NCBI GenBank assembly: GCA_929200315.1
Contig: CAKMZB010000001.1
Span: 144,404 to 208,403 of the forward strand
Reading direction: 5' to 3'
Source: an uncultured Alphaproteobacteria bacterium
GTDB taxonomy: Bacteria; Pseudomonadota; Alphaproteobacteria; Rhizobiales; Rhizobiaceae
DNA length: 64,000 bases
Both the position numbers and the translations under genes were made by a program. Under the pieces are notes generated by a model. The model was not told the DNA's origin. It made no database searches and was given only the letters and a program-made list of their open reading frames with translations. The stretch's first letter is position 1. Each line of letters starts with the position of its first letter. This document shows positions 50,008 to 60,032 of the stretch, one piece after another.

Positions 50008-52638
50008 TTAGGCGAGGTTTTTTTCGATGATTTCACGCAAATCAACGGAAAGGCTTGATGTTTCTGCGAGACGGGAAATGGCCGCCTTTGCAACGACTTG
50101 GTGGGCAGGTGTGAGCATCGTCCATGTGTCCATCAGCGTCATCATACGTGCCGAGACCTGCGGGTTGAGCGCGTCAATGGCGACAAGCTGTTTGCAGTAG
50201 AATTCGTAAGCTGCACCATCTTCCCGGTTGAATCCGTCCAGGTTAGCCAAGGCAAAAGTGCTGAGAAGCGAACGGGCTCGGTTTGGGTTCTTCAGCGTAA
50301 AATCATCCCGCGCGACCAACTGCTCCACCCGCTCAAGAGCGTCATTGCCGCCCACCACGGCCTGGACCGCAAACCATTTGTCGATGACGAGGGGGTGGTC
50401 GGCAAAGCGGGCATGGAAGTCGGTGAGTACATTTTCCGCCAGCGCCGCATCGTCTGTGTGATTTAGAATGATGTTCAGCGCCGCAAGGCGGTCTGTCATG
50501 TTGATGGCGTCGTGATAGAGGCGCTCAACAAATGCGTTGGATGCCGGATCGCCGGCGGCGGCCATGGCAGTCAACAACACGGCCTTCAGCGTCCGCCTGC
50601 CTGCTCCTTCCGGTCCTTCGGCGGAAGCAGAGAGCAGATTCTCCGCTGAAGCGACAATGTCCGCATCGACCAGTTTTTTGCCCAAGCGTGCAAGAAGATC
50701 ACCTCGTGCGGTCGCCACTTTTACGGGATCCGCGCTCTGCCGCATGTGACGGACGATCTCGTGACCGCTCGGCAGGGTCAGTGCTTGTGCGCGGAATTCG
50801 GATTCCAAGCCTGCATCCCGTGCTGTCTTGGCCAACCCGTCGACGAGTTGATCGCGCACCGCCTCGTCACCTTCGCCGCGGCTTGCATCGGCTAGCACAT
50901 CCAAAGCCAGACCGTTCAGCGCCTGGAAGCGGGTGTAGAGATCAGCGTCGTGGTTGGCGCGCACCATTCGTGCCTCGGTGCTCTCCTCGTGCTCCAGCCG
51001 CACAGGCGCGGAGAAGCCGCGCAGGAGTGAGGGAAGCGGGCGTTCGCTTAGCCCTTGAAAGGTGAGCCTTGCGGTTTCCTCACGCAGTACAAGGAGCCCG
51101 TCTCGCTCCAGCTTCTCTTGGGGTGTGATGCCTAGTTCCGTCCCGTCCTTCCCCAGCAGTCCAAACCGTATCGGAATCACCATCGGTGGCTTGTCGCTCT
51201 GGCCAGGCGTATCCGGCACGGACTGGAAAAAGGTCAACACGAAGGTGCCGCTCACCTCGTTCCACGTTTCTTCGACCCTCAGAAGCGGCGTGCCGGCATT
51301 GTTGTACCAGCGCATGAATTGCGTAAGGTCGAGACCGTTTGTCTCCTCAAAACAAGCGATGAACTGCTCCACGGTCGCTGCTTCGCCGTCATGGCGCTCG
51401 AAATAGAGATCAGTGGCGCGACGAAAGCCTTCCAGGCCAGTCAACGCTGCTATCATGCGCACAAGCTCTGCGCCTTTCTGATAGACGGTTGCGGTATAAA
51501 AGTTGTTGATTTCTTTATACGATTGCGGTCGCACTGGATGAGATAGCGGGCCCGCATCTTCTGTAAATTGTCCAGCTTTCAGGACGCGCACCTGAGAGAT
51601 GCGCTGGACGGGACGGGAGCGCAGATCGGCCATGTATTCCTGATCGCGATAGACCGTCAGGCCTTCCTTCAGACAAAGCTGGAACCAGTCGCGGCAAGTG
51701 ATGCGGTTGCCGGTCCAGTTGTGGAAGTATTCATGTGCAACGATGGCTTCGATGTTGGCATAATCGGCATCGGTGGCGAGTTCAGGACTCGCGAGAATGT
51801 ACTTATCGTTAAAGACATTGAGCCCCTTGTTCTCCATCGCACCCATATTGAAGTCGGAGACAGCGACAATGTTGAAGACGTTGAGGTCGTATTCGCGGCC
51901 ATAGATTTGCTCGTCCCAGGCCATGGAGCGTTTCAGTGCGTCCATCGCGTGGCGAGCGAGAGGAGCCTTGCTTGGTTCAACATAGATGGCGAGATCAACG
52001 TGCTTGCCGGATGCAGTGGTAAATGCGTCCGTCAGCGCATCGAGCCGCCCGGCGACCAGCGCAAAGAGGTAGGAGGGCTTTGGCCACGGGTCGTGCCAAA
52101 TCGCAAAATGCCGCCCCCCGGGCAGCGTGCCGACGTGCTGCGGGTTGCCGTTGGAGAGTAGAACCGGGCAGTCCTCTTCACCGCTCTCCACGCGCACAGT
52201 GTAAGTTGCTAGCACGTCAGGGCGGTCGGGGAAGAAGGTGATGCGGCGAAAGCCTTCTGCTTCGCATTGTGTGCAATAGACGCCACTGGAACGATAGAGG
52301 CCGGAAAGTTGCGTGTTCGCCTCCGGGTCGATTTGCGTGACGATTTCGAGCTTAAAGGTTTCCGCCTCCGGTACGTCGGTGAGCTGCAAGCCCAGAGCGG
52401 TAACCATTGGTTTTTCGACGACTTGGTCATTCACCGTCAGCGAAACCAACTCCAGGTCATCGCCATCCAGCCAAAGTGGTGTGCCCGGCTCGATGCTTTC
52501 GCTACGGCGCATGGAAAGGCGAGCGACGATGCGGGTGCTGTTAGGAGCAAGGGCGAAATCCAGTTCTACATGGTCCACCAAATAGGCGGGTCGGGCGTAG
52601 TCTTTCAGACGGATAGTAGGAGCTGTGTCTGTCTTCAT
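50008..52638 (-). CDS. pepN: Aminopeptidase N (M1 family)
   Basis: This 876-residue zinc aminopeptidase removes N-terminal amino acids from peptides in the cytosol. The substrate-recognition motif GAMEN is at residues 266-270. The zinc site is H302-E303-x2-H306 (VAHEYFHNWTGN), with the third ligand downstream in KEGLTVYRDQEY. I chose the ATG at 52638. The longer frame adds 92 residues with no family similarity that would overlap the pgi promoter region. It is divergent from pgi. Confidence 0.95.
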   Translation of the reverse strand: MKTDTAPTIRLKDYARPAYLVDHVELDFALAPNSTRIVARLSMRRSESIEPGTPLWLDGDDLELVSLTVNDQVVEKPMVTALGLQLTDVPEAETFKLEIVTQIDPEANTQLSGLYRSSGVYCTQCEAEGFRRITFFPDRPDVLATYTVRVESGEEDCPVLLSNGNPQHVGTLPGGRHFAIWHDPWPKPSYLFALVAGRLDALTDAFTTASGKHVDLAIYVEPSKAPLARHAMDALKRSMAWDEQIYGREYDLNVFNIVAVSDFNMGAMENKGLNVFNDKYILASPELATDADYANIEAIVAHEYFHNWTGNRITCRDWFQLCLKEGLTVYRDQEYMADLRSRPVQRISQVRVLKAGQFTEDAGPLSHPVRPQSYKEINNFYTATVYQKGAELVRMIAALTGLEGFRRATDLYFERHDGEAATVEQFIACFEETNGLDLTQFMRWYNNAGTPLLRVEETWNEVSGTFVLTFFQSVPDTPGQSDKPPMVIPIRFGLLGKDGTELGITPQEKLERDGLLVLREETARLTFQGLSERPLPSLLRGFSAPVRLEHEESTEARMVRANHDADLYTRFQALNGLALDVLADASRGEGDEAVRDQLVDGLAKTARDAGLESEFRAQALTLPSGHEIVRHMRQSADPVKVATARGDLLARLGKKLVDADIVASAENLLSASAEGPEGAGRRTLKAVLLTAMAAAGDPASNAFVERLYHDAINMTDRLAALNIILNHTDDAALAENVLTDFHARFADHPLVIDKWFAVQAVVGGNDALERVEQLVARDDFTLKNPNRARSLLSTFALANLDGFNREDGAAYEFYCKQLVAIDALNPQVSARMMTLMDTWTMLTPAHQVVAKAAISRLAETSSLSVDLREIIEKNLA

Positions 52639-52795
52639 GGTGGTCTTTGTGTGGGAAGCTGTGGTGCTCTTATGGCGCGGGTGAATGGCGCAGGCCATGG
52701 GACCATGTGCGAAAATTGCCGACCCGCTTGCCAGTTGCGCTTTTCCCGTCGCATGAACAGGGCCCTCAACTTCCGCATTTCCCAAGGCTGCCGCA

Positions 52796-54424
52796 ATGAA
52801 TCCCGTCGTCCATGCTACGATTGACCTCCTGAAAACGTACCGCGCTGAGCAGGGAGACGATATCGGCTCGCTCTTTGCTGAAGACGGCGCACGGTTCGAC
52901 AATTTTTCGGCCAAATGTGGAGACCTGCTCCTGGACTATTCCAAGACCGCCATCGACCAGCGCGCAAAAAGCCTCCTGCTCGACGTCGCGCGGGAGGCAG
53001 GGGTTGAGGCGCGGCGTGAAGATATGTTTGCAGGCGCCTCAATCAACGTCACCGAAGGCCGGGCCGTCCATCACATGGCTCTGCGCATGCCATCAGGCAG
53101 CGAGGTGATGATCGACGGGCAAAACGTTATGAAGGACGTCACAGCCGTGCGCGATGCTATGGCAGCATTTGCCAATGGCGTACGTTGCGGATCTGTCAAA
53201 GGTGGCGGTGGAGTACTAACCGACATCGTCAATATCGGTATTGGTGGCTCCGATCTTGGTCCGGCCATGGCAACGCTCGCGCTCGCACCCTACCATGATG
53301 GCCCCAGGGTGCATTTCGTTTCCAACATCGACGGGGCCGACATTTTGGAAACGTTGGCCCGGGTAGATGCGGGGACGACGCTTTTCGTCATCGCCTCCAA
53401 GACATTCACCACCCAGGAAACCATGACCAACGCCCGAACGGCGCGGAACTGGGTGGTGGAAAAGCTCGGGGAAGGGGCGGTGGCTGATCATTTCGTTGCC
53501 CTCTCCACAGCTCTCGACAAAACCGCAGAATTTGGCATTCGCGATGATCGTGCTTTCGGCTTCTGGGATTGGGTCGGCGGACGTTACTCTGTCTGGTCGG
53601 CCATCGGTCTGTCTTTGATGCTGGCGATTGGCCCTGAAAATTTCGACGACTTTTTGGCCGGTGCCCATGCCGTGGATGAGCATTTCTGCACCATGCCGTT
53701 GGAAGAGAACGTGCCGGTGCTGATGGCGCTGGTCGGTATCTACCACCGCAATGTGTGCGGGTACGACGCCAAAGCCGTGCTGCCTTACGACAACCATTTG
53801 GCGCGTTTTCCTGCCTATCTTCAGCAGCTTGATATGGAATCGAACGGCAAGGGCGTAACCTTTGATGGCGAACAGGTGGATTGGCAGACGGGGCCGATTG
53901 TCTGGGGGGAGCCTGGCACGAATGGCCAGCATGCCTTCTACCAACTCATTCACCAGGGAACGAGCGTGATTCCGGCGGACTTTTTGGTCGCGGCGGAAGC
54001 GAATAACGCGATCGGTGACCACCATGAAAAACTCATCGCCAACGCCTTTGCACAGACCGAAGCATTGATGCGCGGAAAGAGCGTGGAGCATGCGGCAGAG
54101 GAGCTGCGTAAGGCCGGCAAGAGCGAAGCCGAAATCGAGCGTCTCGCCCCACACAAAGCGTTTCCTGGAAACCGGCCGACCTGCACCTTCCTCTATCCCA
54201 AACTAACGCCACACATGCTTGGAATGCTGATCGCGCTCTACGAGCACAAGGTCTTTGTGCAGGGCACGATCTGGCGCATCAACTCCTTCGATCAATGGGG
54301 TGTGGAGCTTGGTAAAGAGCTTGCGGGCGAATTGCTGCCAAGGATTCTTGGAGAAGGCGGTGAGACGCGCAATGCCTCGACGGAAGGACTGCTTGCGGCG
54401 TTCAAATCTATGCGAAACGGCTAG
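52796..54424 (+). CDS. pgi: Glucose-6-phosphate isomerase
   Basis: This 542-residue enzyme interconverts glucose 6-phosphate and fructose 6-phosphate. The signature [19 protein letters not shown] is present. The likely catalytic residues are E348 ([10 protein letters not shown]), H386 (QLIHQGTSV) and K507 ([10 protein letters not shown]). It is full length. It diverges from pepN with 157 bases between starts. Its stop overlaps the stop of the convergent DMT permease gene in a single CTAG. Confidence 0.97.
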   Translation: MNPVVHATIDLLKTYRAEQGDDIGSLFAEDGARFDNFSAKCGDLLLDYSKTAIDQRAKSLLLDVAREAGVEARREDMFAGASINVTEGRAVHHMALRMPSGSEVMIDGQNVMKDVTAVRDAMAAFANGVRCGSVKGGGGVLTDIVNIGIGGSDLGPAMATLALAPYHDGPRVHFVSNIDGADILETLARVDAGTTLFVIASKTFTTQETMTNARTARNWVVEKLGEGAVADHFVALSTALDKTAEFGIRDDRAFGFWDWVGGRYSVWSAIGLSLMLAIGPENFDDFLAGAHAVDEHFCTMPLEENVPVLMALVGIYHRNVCGYDAKAVLPYDNHLARFPAYLQQLDMESNGKGVTFDGEQVDWQTGPIVWGEPGTNGQHAFYQLIHQGTSVIPADFLVAAEANNAIGDHHEKLIANAFAQTEALMRGKSVEHAAEELRKAGKSEAEIERLAPHKAFPGNRPTCTFLYPKLTPHMLGMLIALYEHKVFVQGTIWRINSFDQWGVELGKELAGELLPRILGEGGETRNASTEGLLAAFKSMRNG

Positions 54425-55317
54425 ACGTTCGTTTTATCCCGGCCCTGTGGACTGCGAACCAGGTTGGTTCCGCGAATGCGCTCGCGGTGCACCGTATAGA
54501 TAGAAGCCCCGATAATCACCGCTGCGCCCGCCAACGTGTACATTGTTGGTAGAGTGCCGAAGAGCAGCACACCAAAGAGTGTTGCCCAGAGCAAGCGCAC
54601 ATAGTCGAGCGAGGCGAGAAGTGACGCTTCGCCCCACTTATAGGCATAGATGTTCATCATCTGCGCACCATAGGAAATCAGCCCAACAGCAATAAGCAGC
54701 CCCCACTCAAAGAGCGTTGGCCAGATCCAATTCATGTAAGCTGGAACGGCGACAAAAATGCCCACCAGAAAAGCTTGGTAGGACAGGATCGTCACCGGTT
54801 TATCGGTGCGCGAGAGAATACGGATTATGATCATCACCATCCCCGCTGCTGCCGCCGCGATGACGGCATACACGGAGTAGGGATCAAAGCCCGATAGGCC
54901 TGGCCGCATCATCACCAAAACGCCGACAAAGCCAGCAGCTACTGCGGCCCAACGGCGCCAGCCGACAATTTCCTTGAGCAGCCAGACCGCAAAGATGGTC
55001 GTGAAGAAGCTTTTGGCAAAGCCAAGCGCTGTTACATCCGCCAGCGGCATGTGGATGACGGCGGTGAAGCCGCAGAGCATAGCCACCAGCGCAAAGGCGA
55101 CGCGGATGATTTGGAGGCCGAGACGATCAGTCTTCAGACAGCCTGGAAACTGTGAAAATACGGCCGGCGAGACTATTGCCACCATGATGATCTGACGCAC
55201 GAAAAGCACCTGCGTCACATGCAGTCTCTCGCCTGCTAGCTTTACCAACGCCACCATGAGAGCGAAACCTGCCGCGGCGACCATGATGGTGGCAGCGCCC
55301 TTTAAATTATTTGGCAT
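54421..55317 (-). CDS. EamA/DMT family permease
   Basis: This 298-residue inner-membrane permease has about ten hydrophobic helices arranged as two EamA repeats (residues 8-140 and 150-285). Typical features are [20 protein letters not shown] and the second-repeat [20 protein letters not shown]. The substrate cannot be told from sequence; relatives export amino acids, metabolites or drugs. It is divergent from the molybdenum hydroxylase gene. Confidence 0.9.
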   Translation of the reverse strand: MPNNLKGAATIMVAAAGFALMVALVKLAGERLHVTQVLFVRQIIMVAIVSPAVFSQFPGCLKTDRLGLQIIRVAFALVAMLCGFTAVIHMPLADVTALGFAKSFFTTIFAVWLLKEIVGWRRWAAVAAGFVGVLVMMRPGLSGFDPYSVYAVIAAAAAGMVMIIIRILSRTDKPVTILSYQAFLVGIFVAVPAYMNWIWPTLFEWGLLIAVGLISYGAQMMNIYAYKWGEASLLASLDYVRLLWATLFGVLLFGTLPTMYTLAGAAVIIGASIYTVHRERIRGTNLVRSPQGRDKTNV

Positions 55318-55491
55318 CGCGTGGAAGCGTTGGCGGTAAGCGGACGGCGAGAGAGCGATGACGAAGCTTCCGGAATCGGTTGAGTGCGATCCTGTCAGCC
55401 GCGACTGTCATGAGCAAGGCAGCGTGGTCTTGCACCCGAGGGTTGGCAGGCGCATGTGTCAGCCAACAGTTACGCGCCGGGAATGTCGCAG

Positions 55492-57810
55492 ATGAACGCA
55501 CCACTGAAATTTGGAAGCCATGTTGGAATGGGAAAATCGGTGCGTCGCAAAGAGGACGCAGCCTTCCTTACTGGCAAGGGCCTCTACACCGACGATGTAC
55601 GCTGTCCGGATGCCCTCCATGCTCTGGTGCTGCGTTCGCCCTACGCTCACGCCCGCTTCAAGATTGAGGATATCGAGGCAGCCAAGGCGAGTCCCGGCGT
55701 CCGCATGGTCATGACGGCTGCTGACATTCCCGGCCATAAGGGAATTTCCTGTCAAGCCGTGGTAGAGCAGCGCGACGGCACCGCTCATACCAAGCGCGAT
55801 ATCCCGCTGCTTTGCGAGAACACTGTTCGGCACGTTGGAGATGCAGTTGCGTTCATCGTGGCTGACAGCGTGCAGGCTGCGAAAGATGCGGCGGAATTAG
55901 TCGAAATCGACTACGATATGGACGCAGCGGTGGTGGATACCGACCGCGCGCTCGATGACGAGGTGCCGCTCGTTTATCCCGACGCTGGCACTAATCTTGC
56001 CTTTGATGCCGAGCGCGGAAATTCTGACCGCGCACATGAAATCTTCGAGACGGCTAAACATGTCACTGAGCTGAAGCTCGTCAACAACCGCCTCGTTGCC
56101 AACTACATGGAAGTGCGTGGCTGTCTTGCCAAATGGTCGGATGAGGAAGATCGCTACACGCTTACTGCTGGCAGCCAGGGCGCCCACGGCATGCGCGATC
56201 GGATCGCCTCCTGCATGGAGATCGAGACGGACAAGTTGCGCGTTATCACGCCGGATGTTGGTGGCGGTTTTGGCACCAAGGTTTTCCCTTACCGCGAATA
56301 TCCTCTGGCTCTGATCGCAGCCAAGCGTCTTGGCCGTCCAGTGCGCTGGCTCAGTGATCGTTCGGAACATTTCGTGGCAGACGCCCATGGTCGTGACAAC
56401 GTCACGGTCATGAAAATGGCGATGGATGATGATGGCCGCTTCCTCGCACTCACCGTCGATCTGAAAGCGGCGATGGGGGCGTACCTGCACACATTCGGCC
56501 CCTATATTCCGTCCCTCGGCACCACCATCGGTACCGGCGTTTATGACATCGAAGCCTGTGCCTTCCGCTTTCGTGGTGTCTATACCCACACTACTCCAAC
56601 CGATGCCTATCGTGGCGCAGGTCGACCCGAAGCGATTTACGCGCTGGAACGGCTCGTCGATCAATGCGCGCGCGATATGAATATCGCACCGGATGAAATT
56701 CGCCGTCGCAACTTCATCAAGCCTGAGCAGATGCCTTACGAGACGCCGTTCCGGCGCACCTATGATACGGGCAATTTCGACACGCATCTATCTGCCGCAC
56801 TCGGCCAGTCGAAATGGAGTGCTTTTCCAGAACGTGCTCGCAAGGCGCAAGCCAATGGTTTGTTTCGTGGCATTGGTATTTCCACCTATATCGAGGCCTG
56901 TGCCTTTGCTGGGTCCGAGCCGGCTAAAGTAGAGCTGAACGCTGACGGAACGGTGACGATTCGAATTGGCACCCAGTCCAACGGTCAGGGCCATAAGACC
57001 GCATATGCGCAATTCGCGGCCGAGGCGCTTAACCTCGACATCGAACAGATTTTAGTCGAGCAGGGCGATACCGACGCGCTTGCAACTGGCGGCGGCACGG
57101 GTGGTTCTCGCTCCATTCCACTCGGTGGTGTGTCCGTCCAACGCGGGTCAGAACAGCTTGCTGAACGCATCAAAGAATTTGCGGCTGAGAAGCTTGAGGC
57201 CTCTGTGGGCGACCTCGAACTCCATGGTGGTGAGGTGCGGATCGTCGGCACCGACCGCGCCGTGACTTTCGCTGAGATCGCGGCGGCAAGCGCTGATCCG
57301 CTTGTCGAGACCGGCGTTTTTAAGCAGGCCGAGGCGACCTATCCCAACGGCACCCATGTATGTGAAGTGGAGATTGATCCTGCGACGGGTAGCATTGAGG
57401 TTGTCGACTACACGATCGTCGACGATTACGGCGTGGTGGTGAACCCGCTTTTGCTGGAGGGTCAGGTTCATGGCGGCGTGGCACAGGCCATTGGCCAGGC
57501 GATCCATGAGCACACGGTTTATGACGAGGACGGCCAGCTTATTTCGGCGTCCTTTATGGACTATCAGATGCCCCGCGCCCTCGACATTCCGAACTTCACC
57601 TTCGACACCCGCAACGTACCCTCCACCACCAATGCACTCGGCATCAAAGGTGCGGGTGAGGCCGGGACAATAGGTGGCTGCCCGGCAATTATGAATGCCA
57701 TAGTCGACGCGCTCCACCGCCATTGTGGTGTTGAGCATATCGATATGCCGGTTACGCCTTTGGCTTTGTGGGAAGTGCTCGATCAGGCGAAGGTTAAAGC
57801 CGCCGCCTGA
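55492..57810 (+). CDS. Xanthine dehydrogenase/CoxL-like molybdopterin-binding subunit
   Basis: This 772-residue large subunit binds the molybdenum cofactor. The motif A372-YRGAGR378 marks the form II CoxL-like type and not carbon monoxide dehydrogenase form I. The catalytic base is probably E723 in IKGAGEAGTIG. Other family patterns are TPDVGGGFGTKVFPYREYPL and GTQSNGQGHKTAYAQFAAEA. The start at 55492 is favoured by a GGGA about nine bases upstream; earlier ATGs at 55456 and 55483 are possible. No gene for the FAD or [2Fe-2S] subunit is adjacent, so the partners must be encoded elsewhere. The substrate is unknown. Confidence 0.88.
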   Translation: MNAPLKFGSHVGMGKSVRRKEDAAFLTGKGLYTDDVRCPDALHALVLRSPYAHARFKIEDIEAAKASPGVRMVMTAADIPGHKGISCQAVVEQRDGTAHTKRDIPLLCENTVRHVGDAVAFIVADSVQAAKDAAELVEIDYDMDAAVVDTDRALDDEVPLVYPDAGTNLAFDAERGNSDRAHEIFETAKHVTELKLVNNRLVANYMEVRGCLAKWSDEEDRYTLTAGSQGAHGMRDRIASCMEIETDKLRVITPDVGGGFGTKVFPYREYPLALIAAKRLGRPVRWLSDRSEHFVADAHGRDNVTVMKMAMDDDGRFLALTVDLKAAMGAYLHTFGPYIPSLGTTIGTGVYDIEACAFRFRGVYTHTTPTDAYRGAGRPEAIYALERLVDQCARDMNIAPDEIRRRNFIKPEQMPYETPFRRTYDTGNFDTHLSAALGQSKWSAFPERARKAQANGLFRGIGISTYIEACAFAGSEPAKVELNADGTVTIRIGTQSNGQGHKTAYAQFAAEALNLDIEQILVEQGDTDALATGGGTGGSRSIPLGGVSVQRGSEQLAERIKEFAAEKLEASVGDLELHGGEVRIVGTDRAVTFAEIAAASADPLVETGVFKQAEATYPNGTHVCEVEIDPATGSIEVVDYTIVDDYGVVVNPLLLEGQVHGGVAQAIGQAIHEHTVYDEDGQLISASFMDYQMPRALDIPNFTFDTRNVPSTTNALGIKGAGEAGTIGGCPAIMNAIVDALHRHCGVEHIDMPVTPLALWEVLDQAKVKAAA

Positions 57811-59118
57811 TCAGTCGCGCTCCACTTTCACTGGTGGTGGCATGGGTGGAAGTTCACCTTCTTCCGTTAGCATATAGGCTTCCGGCTGGGACCGTGGATC
57901 GAGTGCGTAACTCTCCGGCGTGGAACGTGCGGCATTGATGGTTTGGAAGTCCGTGCGGTTGTCCAGAGCCACTGCCGGGTTGCGGAAGGTGCGATAGAAG
58001 GCATAGCCGGCAAAACCAGCGTGGGCGATTGTTGTGGTCGTGAACACGCCGCCTGGCCCAAGGAGCTCCATTAATTGTGCACCAAGGAGAGGTCCCGCCA
58101 TGGTCCCAAAGCCGTAAAGGATGAGTAGGCCTGAGGAGACTTTCACAAATTCGCTTGGATTGGCGTGGTCGTTACCGTGGGCAACGGCCAAGGCATAGAT
58201 CGAATAGATTACCCCACCGTAGCAGATCACACAGATGTAGAAGAGCGTGCCAAAGGATCCAGAGCCAGTGAGATAGGAAAGTGCGGTGCCAAAAATTGCA
58301 CCGAATATACCCGCACCTGTCATCACGTAACGGCGGTCGATTATGTCAGACAGGCGACCCATCGGATACTGGAACAAGATCGAACCTGTCATGGCCGCCG
58401 CCAATAGTGACGCGATTCCGGCTGCAGAAAGACTGACCTGCTGGCCAAAAACTGGGCCAAAAGTGCTCCAGGTCGAAGTCACGACCCCAGCAAGGGTTGC
58501 GCCAACCGCTGCTGCGGGCGAATTGAGAAATAGAGCTCGCACGTCAAGCTTAACCTCGGTCAGCGGCGCAGGCGATTGTGCCTTGGAAATTGCGGTCGGG
58601 ACGACGGCTAAGGCATAGAGGATCGCCCCGATCATGAAGAGTGTATCGGCCTCGATATTCGCCACGACAAGCAGATACTGCCCAGCACCCATCGCTATGA
58701 AGGTCGTGATCGCGTAGATCGAAAACATGGAGCCGCGGAATTCGTTTGACACTCGCTCGTTAAGCCAGCTTTCCGCCACCATGTAGCAGCCCGCAAAGCA
58801 GAAGCCGGACAGGGCGCGTAGGAGGATCCACCACCAAGTTTCAACGAAGAGTCCGTTTGCAAGGATGCTGACCGAGAGCAATGCTGTAAGGGTCGAGAAC
58901 GTTCTTACATGCCCTGCGCGTCGCACGAGCTGCGGAATGATCACGCAGCCAAGCGTAAAACCGATGGCGAAGGCTGTGCCGATCCAGCCGATGGAGAGCG
59001 CTGAAAAACCCTCCAGCTGCCCGCGTACCGGAATAATGATGCTGTGAAGCCCACCGCCCAGCATGAGAAAGACCATGCCGAGCAGGAGGGAGGCGAGGGG
59101 GAGGAGCTGCCTGAACAT
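57811..59118 (-). CDS. MFS transporter
   Basis: This 435-residue permease has about 12 transmembrane helices in two halves with a loop around residue 195-210. The first loop shows GCVIIPQLVRRAGHVRTF, and FQYPMGRLSDIIDRRYVMTG is the MFS signature between helices 8 and 9. The C-terminal 50 residues are a hydrophilic tail. The type resembles YcaD/UhpC-like small-molecule permeases. The substrate is not known. Its stop adjoins that of the molybdenum hydroxylase gene (TGATCA). Confidence 0.9.
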   Translation of the reverse strand: MFRQLLPLASLLLGMVFLMLGGGLHSIIIPVRGQLEGFSALSIGWIGTAFAIGFTLGCVIIPQLVRRAGHVRTFSTLTALLSVSILANGLFVETWWWILLRALSGFCFAGCYMVAESWLNERVSNEFRGSMFSIYAITTFIAMGAGQYLLVVANIEADTLFMIGAILYALAVVPTAISKAQSPAPLTEVKLDVRALFLNSPAAAVGATLAGVVTSTWSTFGPVFGQQVSLSAAGIASLLAAAMTGSILFQYPMGRLSDIIDRRYVMTGAGIFGAIFGTALSYLTGSGSFGTLFYICVICYGGVIYSIYALAVAHGNDHANPSEFVKVSSGLLILYGFGTMAGPLLGAQLMELLGPGGVFTTTTIAHAGFAGYAFYRTFRNPAVALDNRTDFQTINAARSTPESYALDPRSQPEAYMLTEEGELPPMPPPVKVERD

Positions 59119-59207
59119 GGGCGTTCAATGTCCCTTGCGGCGAGAAATCGGCGCTACACTCGCGCCCTATTCCTGTTCTATCCAAGTGTCCAATTCAAAA
59201 TACGACA

Positions 59208-60026
59208 TCAGTCGTCGCTCGTGATAATCTCGGCAAGATGAGCCTGGAGCTTCAAAAGGTCTGCCCAGGCCAGGCGCTTGTGGCCGGGTTGTCGGAGCAG
59301 ATAGGCTGGGTGGAGCATCGGGAGAGTTGGAATGTTCTGTCCAGCGATGTGGATGCGGGTGATGCGACCTCGCATGCTCATGATGCCTTTTTGGGTGTCC
59401 AGCATGGTTTTAGCGGCCGAACCGCCGATCAGAACGAGGACATCGGGCTCCACCAATTCGATATGACGGTTCAGGAAGGGCCTGCAGATGGCCGTCTCCG
59501 CGGGAGTCGGCGTACGGTTGCCCGGCGGGCGCCACGGCAGCACGTTGGTGATATAGACCGTCTCTCGGTCAAGGCCGATCGTCTTCAACATCTGGTTCAG
59601 CAATTGGCCAGATCTGCCAACAAACGGCAGGCCCTGTTCATCCTCATCGCGGCCCGGAGCCTCTCCGATGATCATGATCTTGGCTTGCGGATTACCATCG
59701 CTGAAAAAGGTTGAACGCGCAGTCGCCTTAAGCGCGCAACCTTCGAAAGTCTCTACAACGGTCTTAAGCGCTATGAGACTGTCTGCTCCGGCTGCTGCTG
59801 CTTTGGCACTCTCGATAACATCACCGGTAGGGGCGGGTTTTGGGATGGCTGCTGGAGCCGAGATCGTAGCAATTTCGGCGGCTGGAGGGCGGAGCGCAGA
59901 CTGCCTCTCTTCTCCGGCGGAAATGAGCCGGAAATGATTGACCGGTTCGTCCCTGAGCGCCACGTCAATCCCTGCCTCAACATACCAGGCAAGGAGTTCT
60001 TCCAGATTGTGGTTTGTCGCTGCCAT
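59208..60026 (-). CDS. Family 4-type uracil-DNA glycosylase
   Basis: This 272-residue enzyme would remove uracil from DNA. The catalytic motif is GEAPGRDEDEQGLPFVGRSG (121-140) and the second motif is LPMLHPAYLLRQPGHKRLAW. The N-terminal 80 residues are variable and Ala/Pro-rich. Of the four cysteines that hold the [4Fe-4S] cluster in classical family 4 enzymes, only C97 and C181 are in place; K100 and W165 stand at the other two. It lies 6 bases after the amn gene and is probably co-transcribed. Confidence 0.88.
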   Translation of the reverse strand: MAATNHNLEELLAWYVEAGIDVALRDEPVNHFRLISAGEERQSALRPPAAEIATISAPAAIPKPAPTGDVIESAKAAAAGADSLIALKTVVETFEGCALKATARSTFFSDGNPQAKIMIIGEAPGRDEDEQGLPFVGRSGQLLNQMLKTIGLDRETVYITNVLPWRPPGNRTPTPAETAICRPFLNRHIELVEPDVLVLIGGSAAKTMLDTQKGIMSMRGRITRIHIAGQNIPTLPMLHPAYLLRQPGHKRLAWADLLKLQAHLAEIITSDD

Positions 60027-60032
60027 CTAGGT

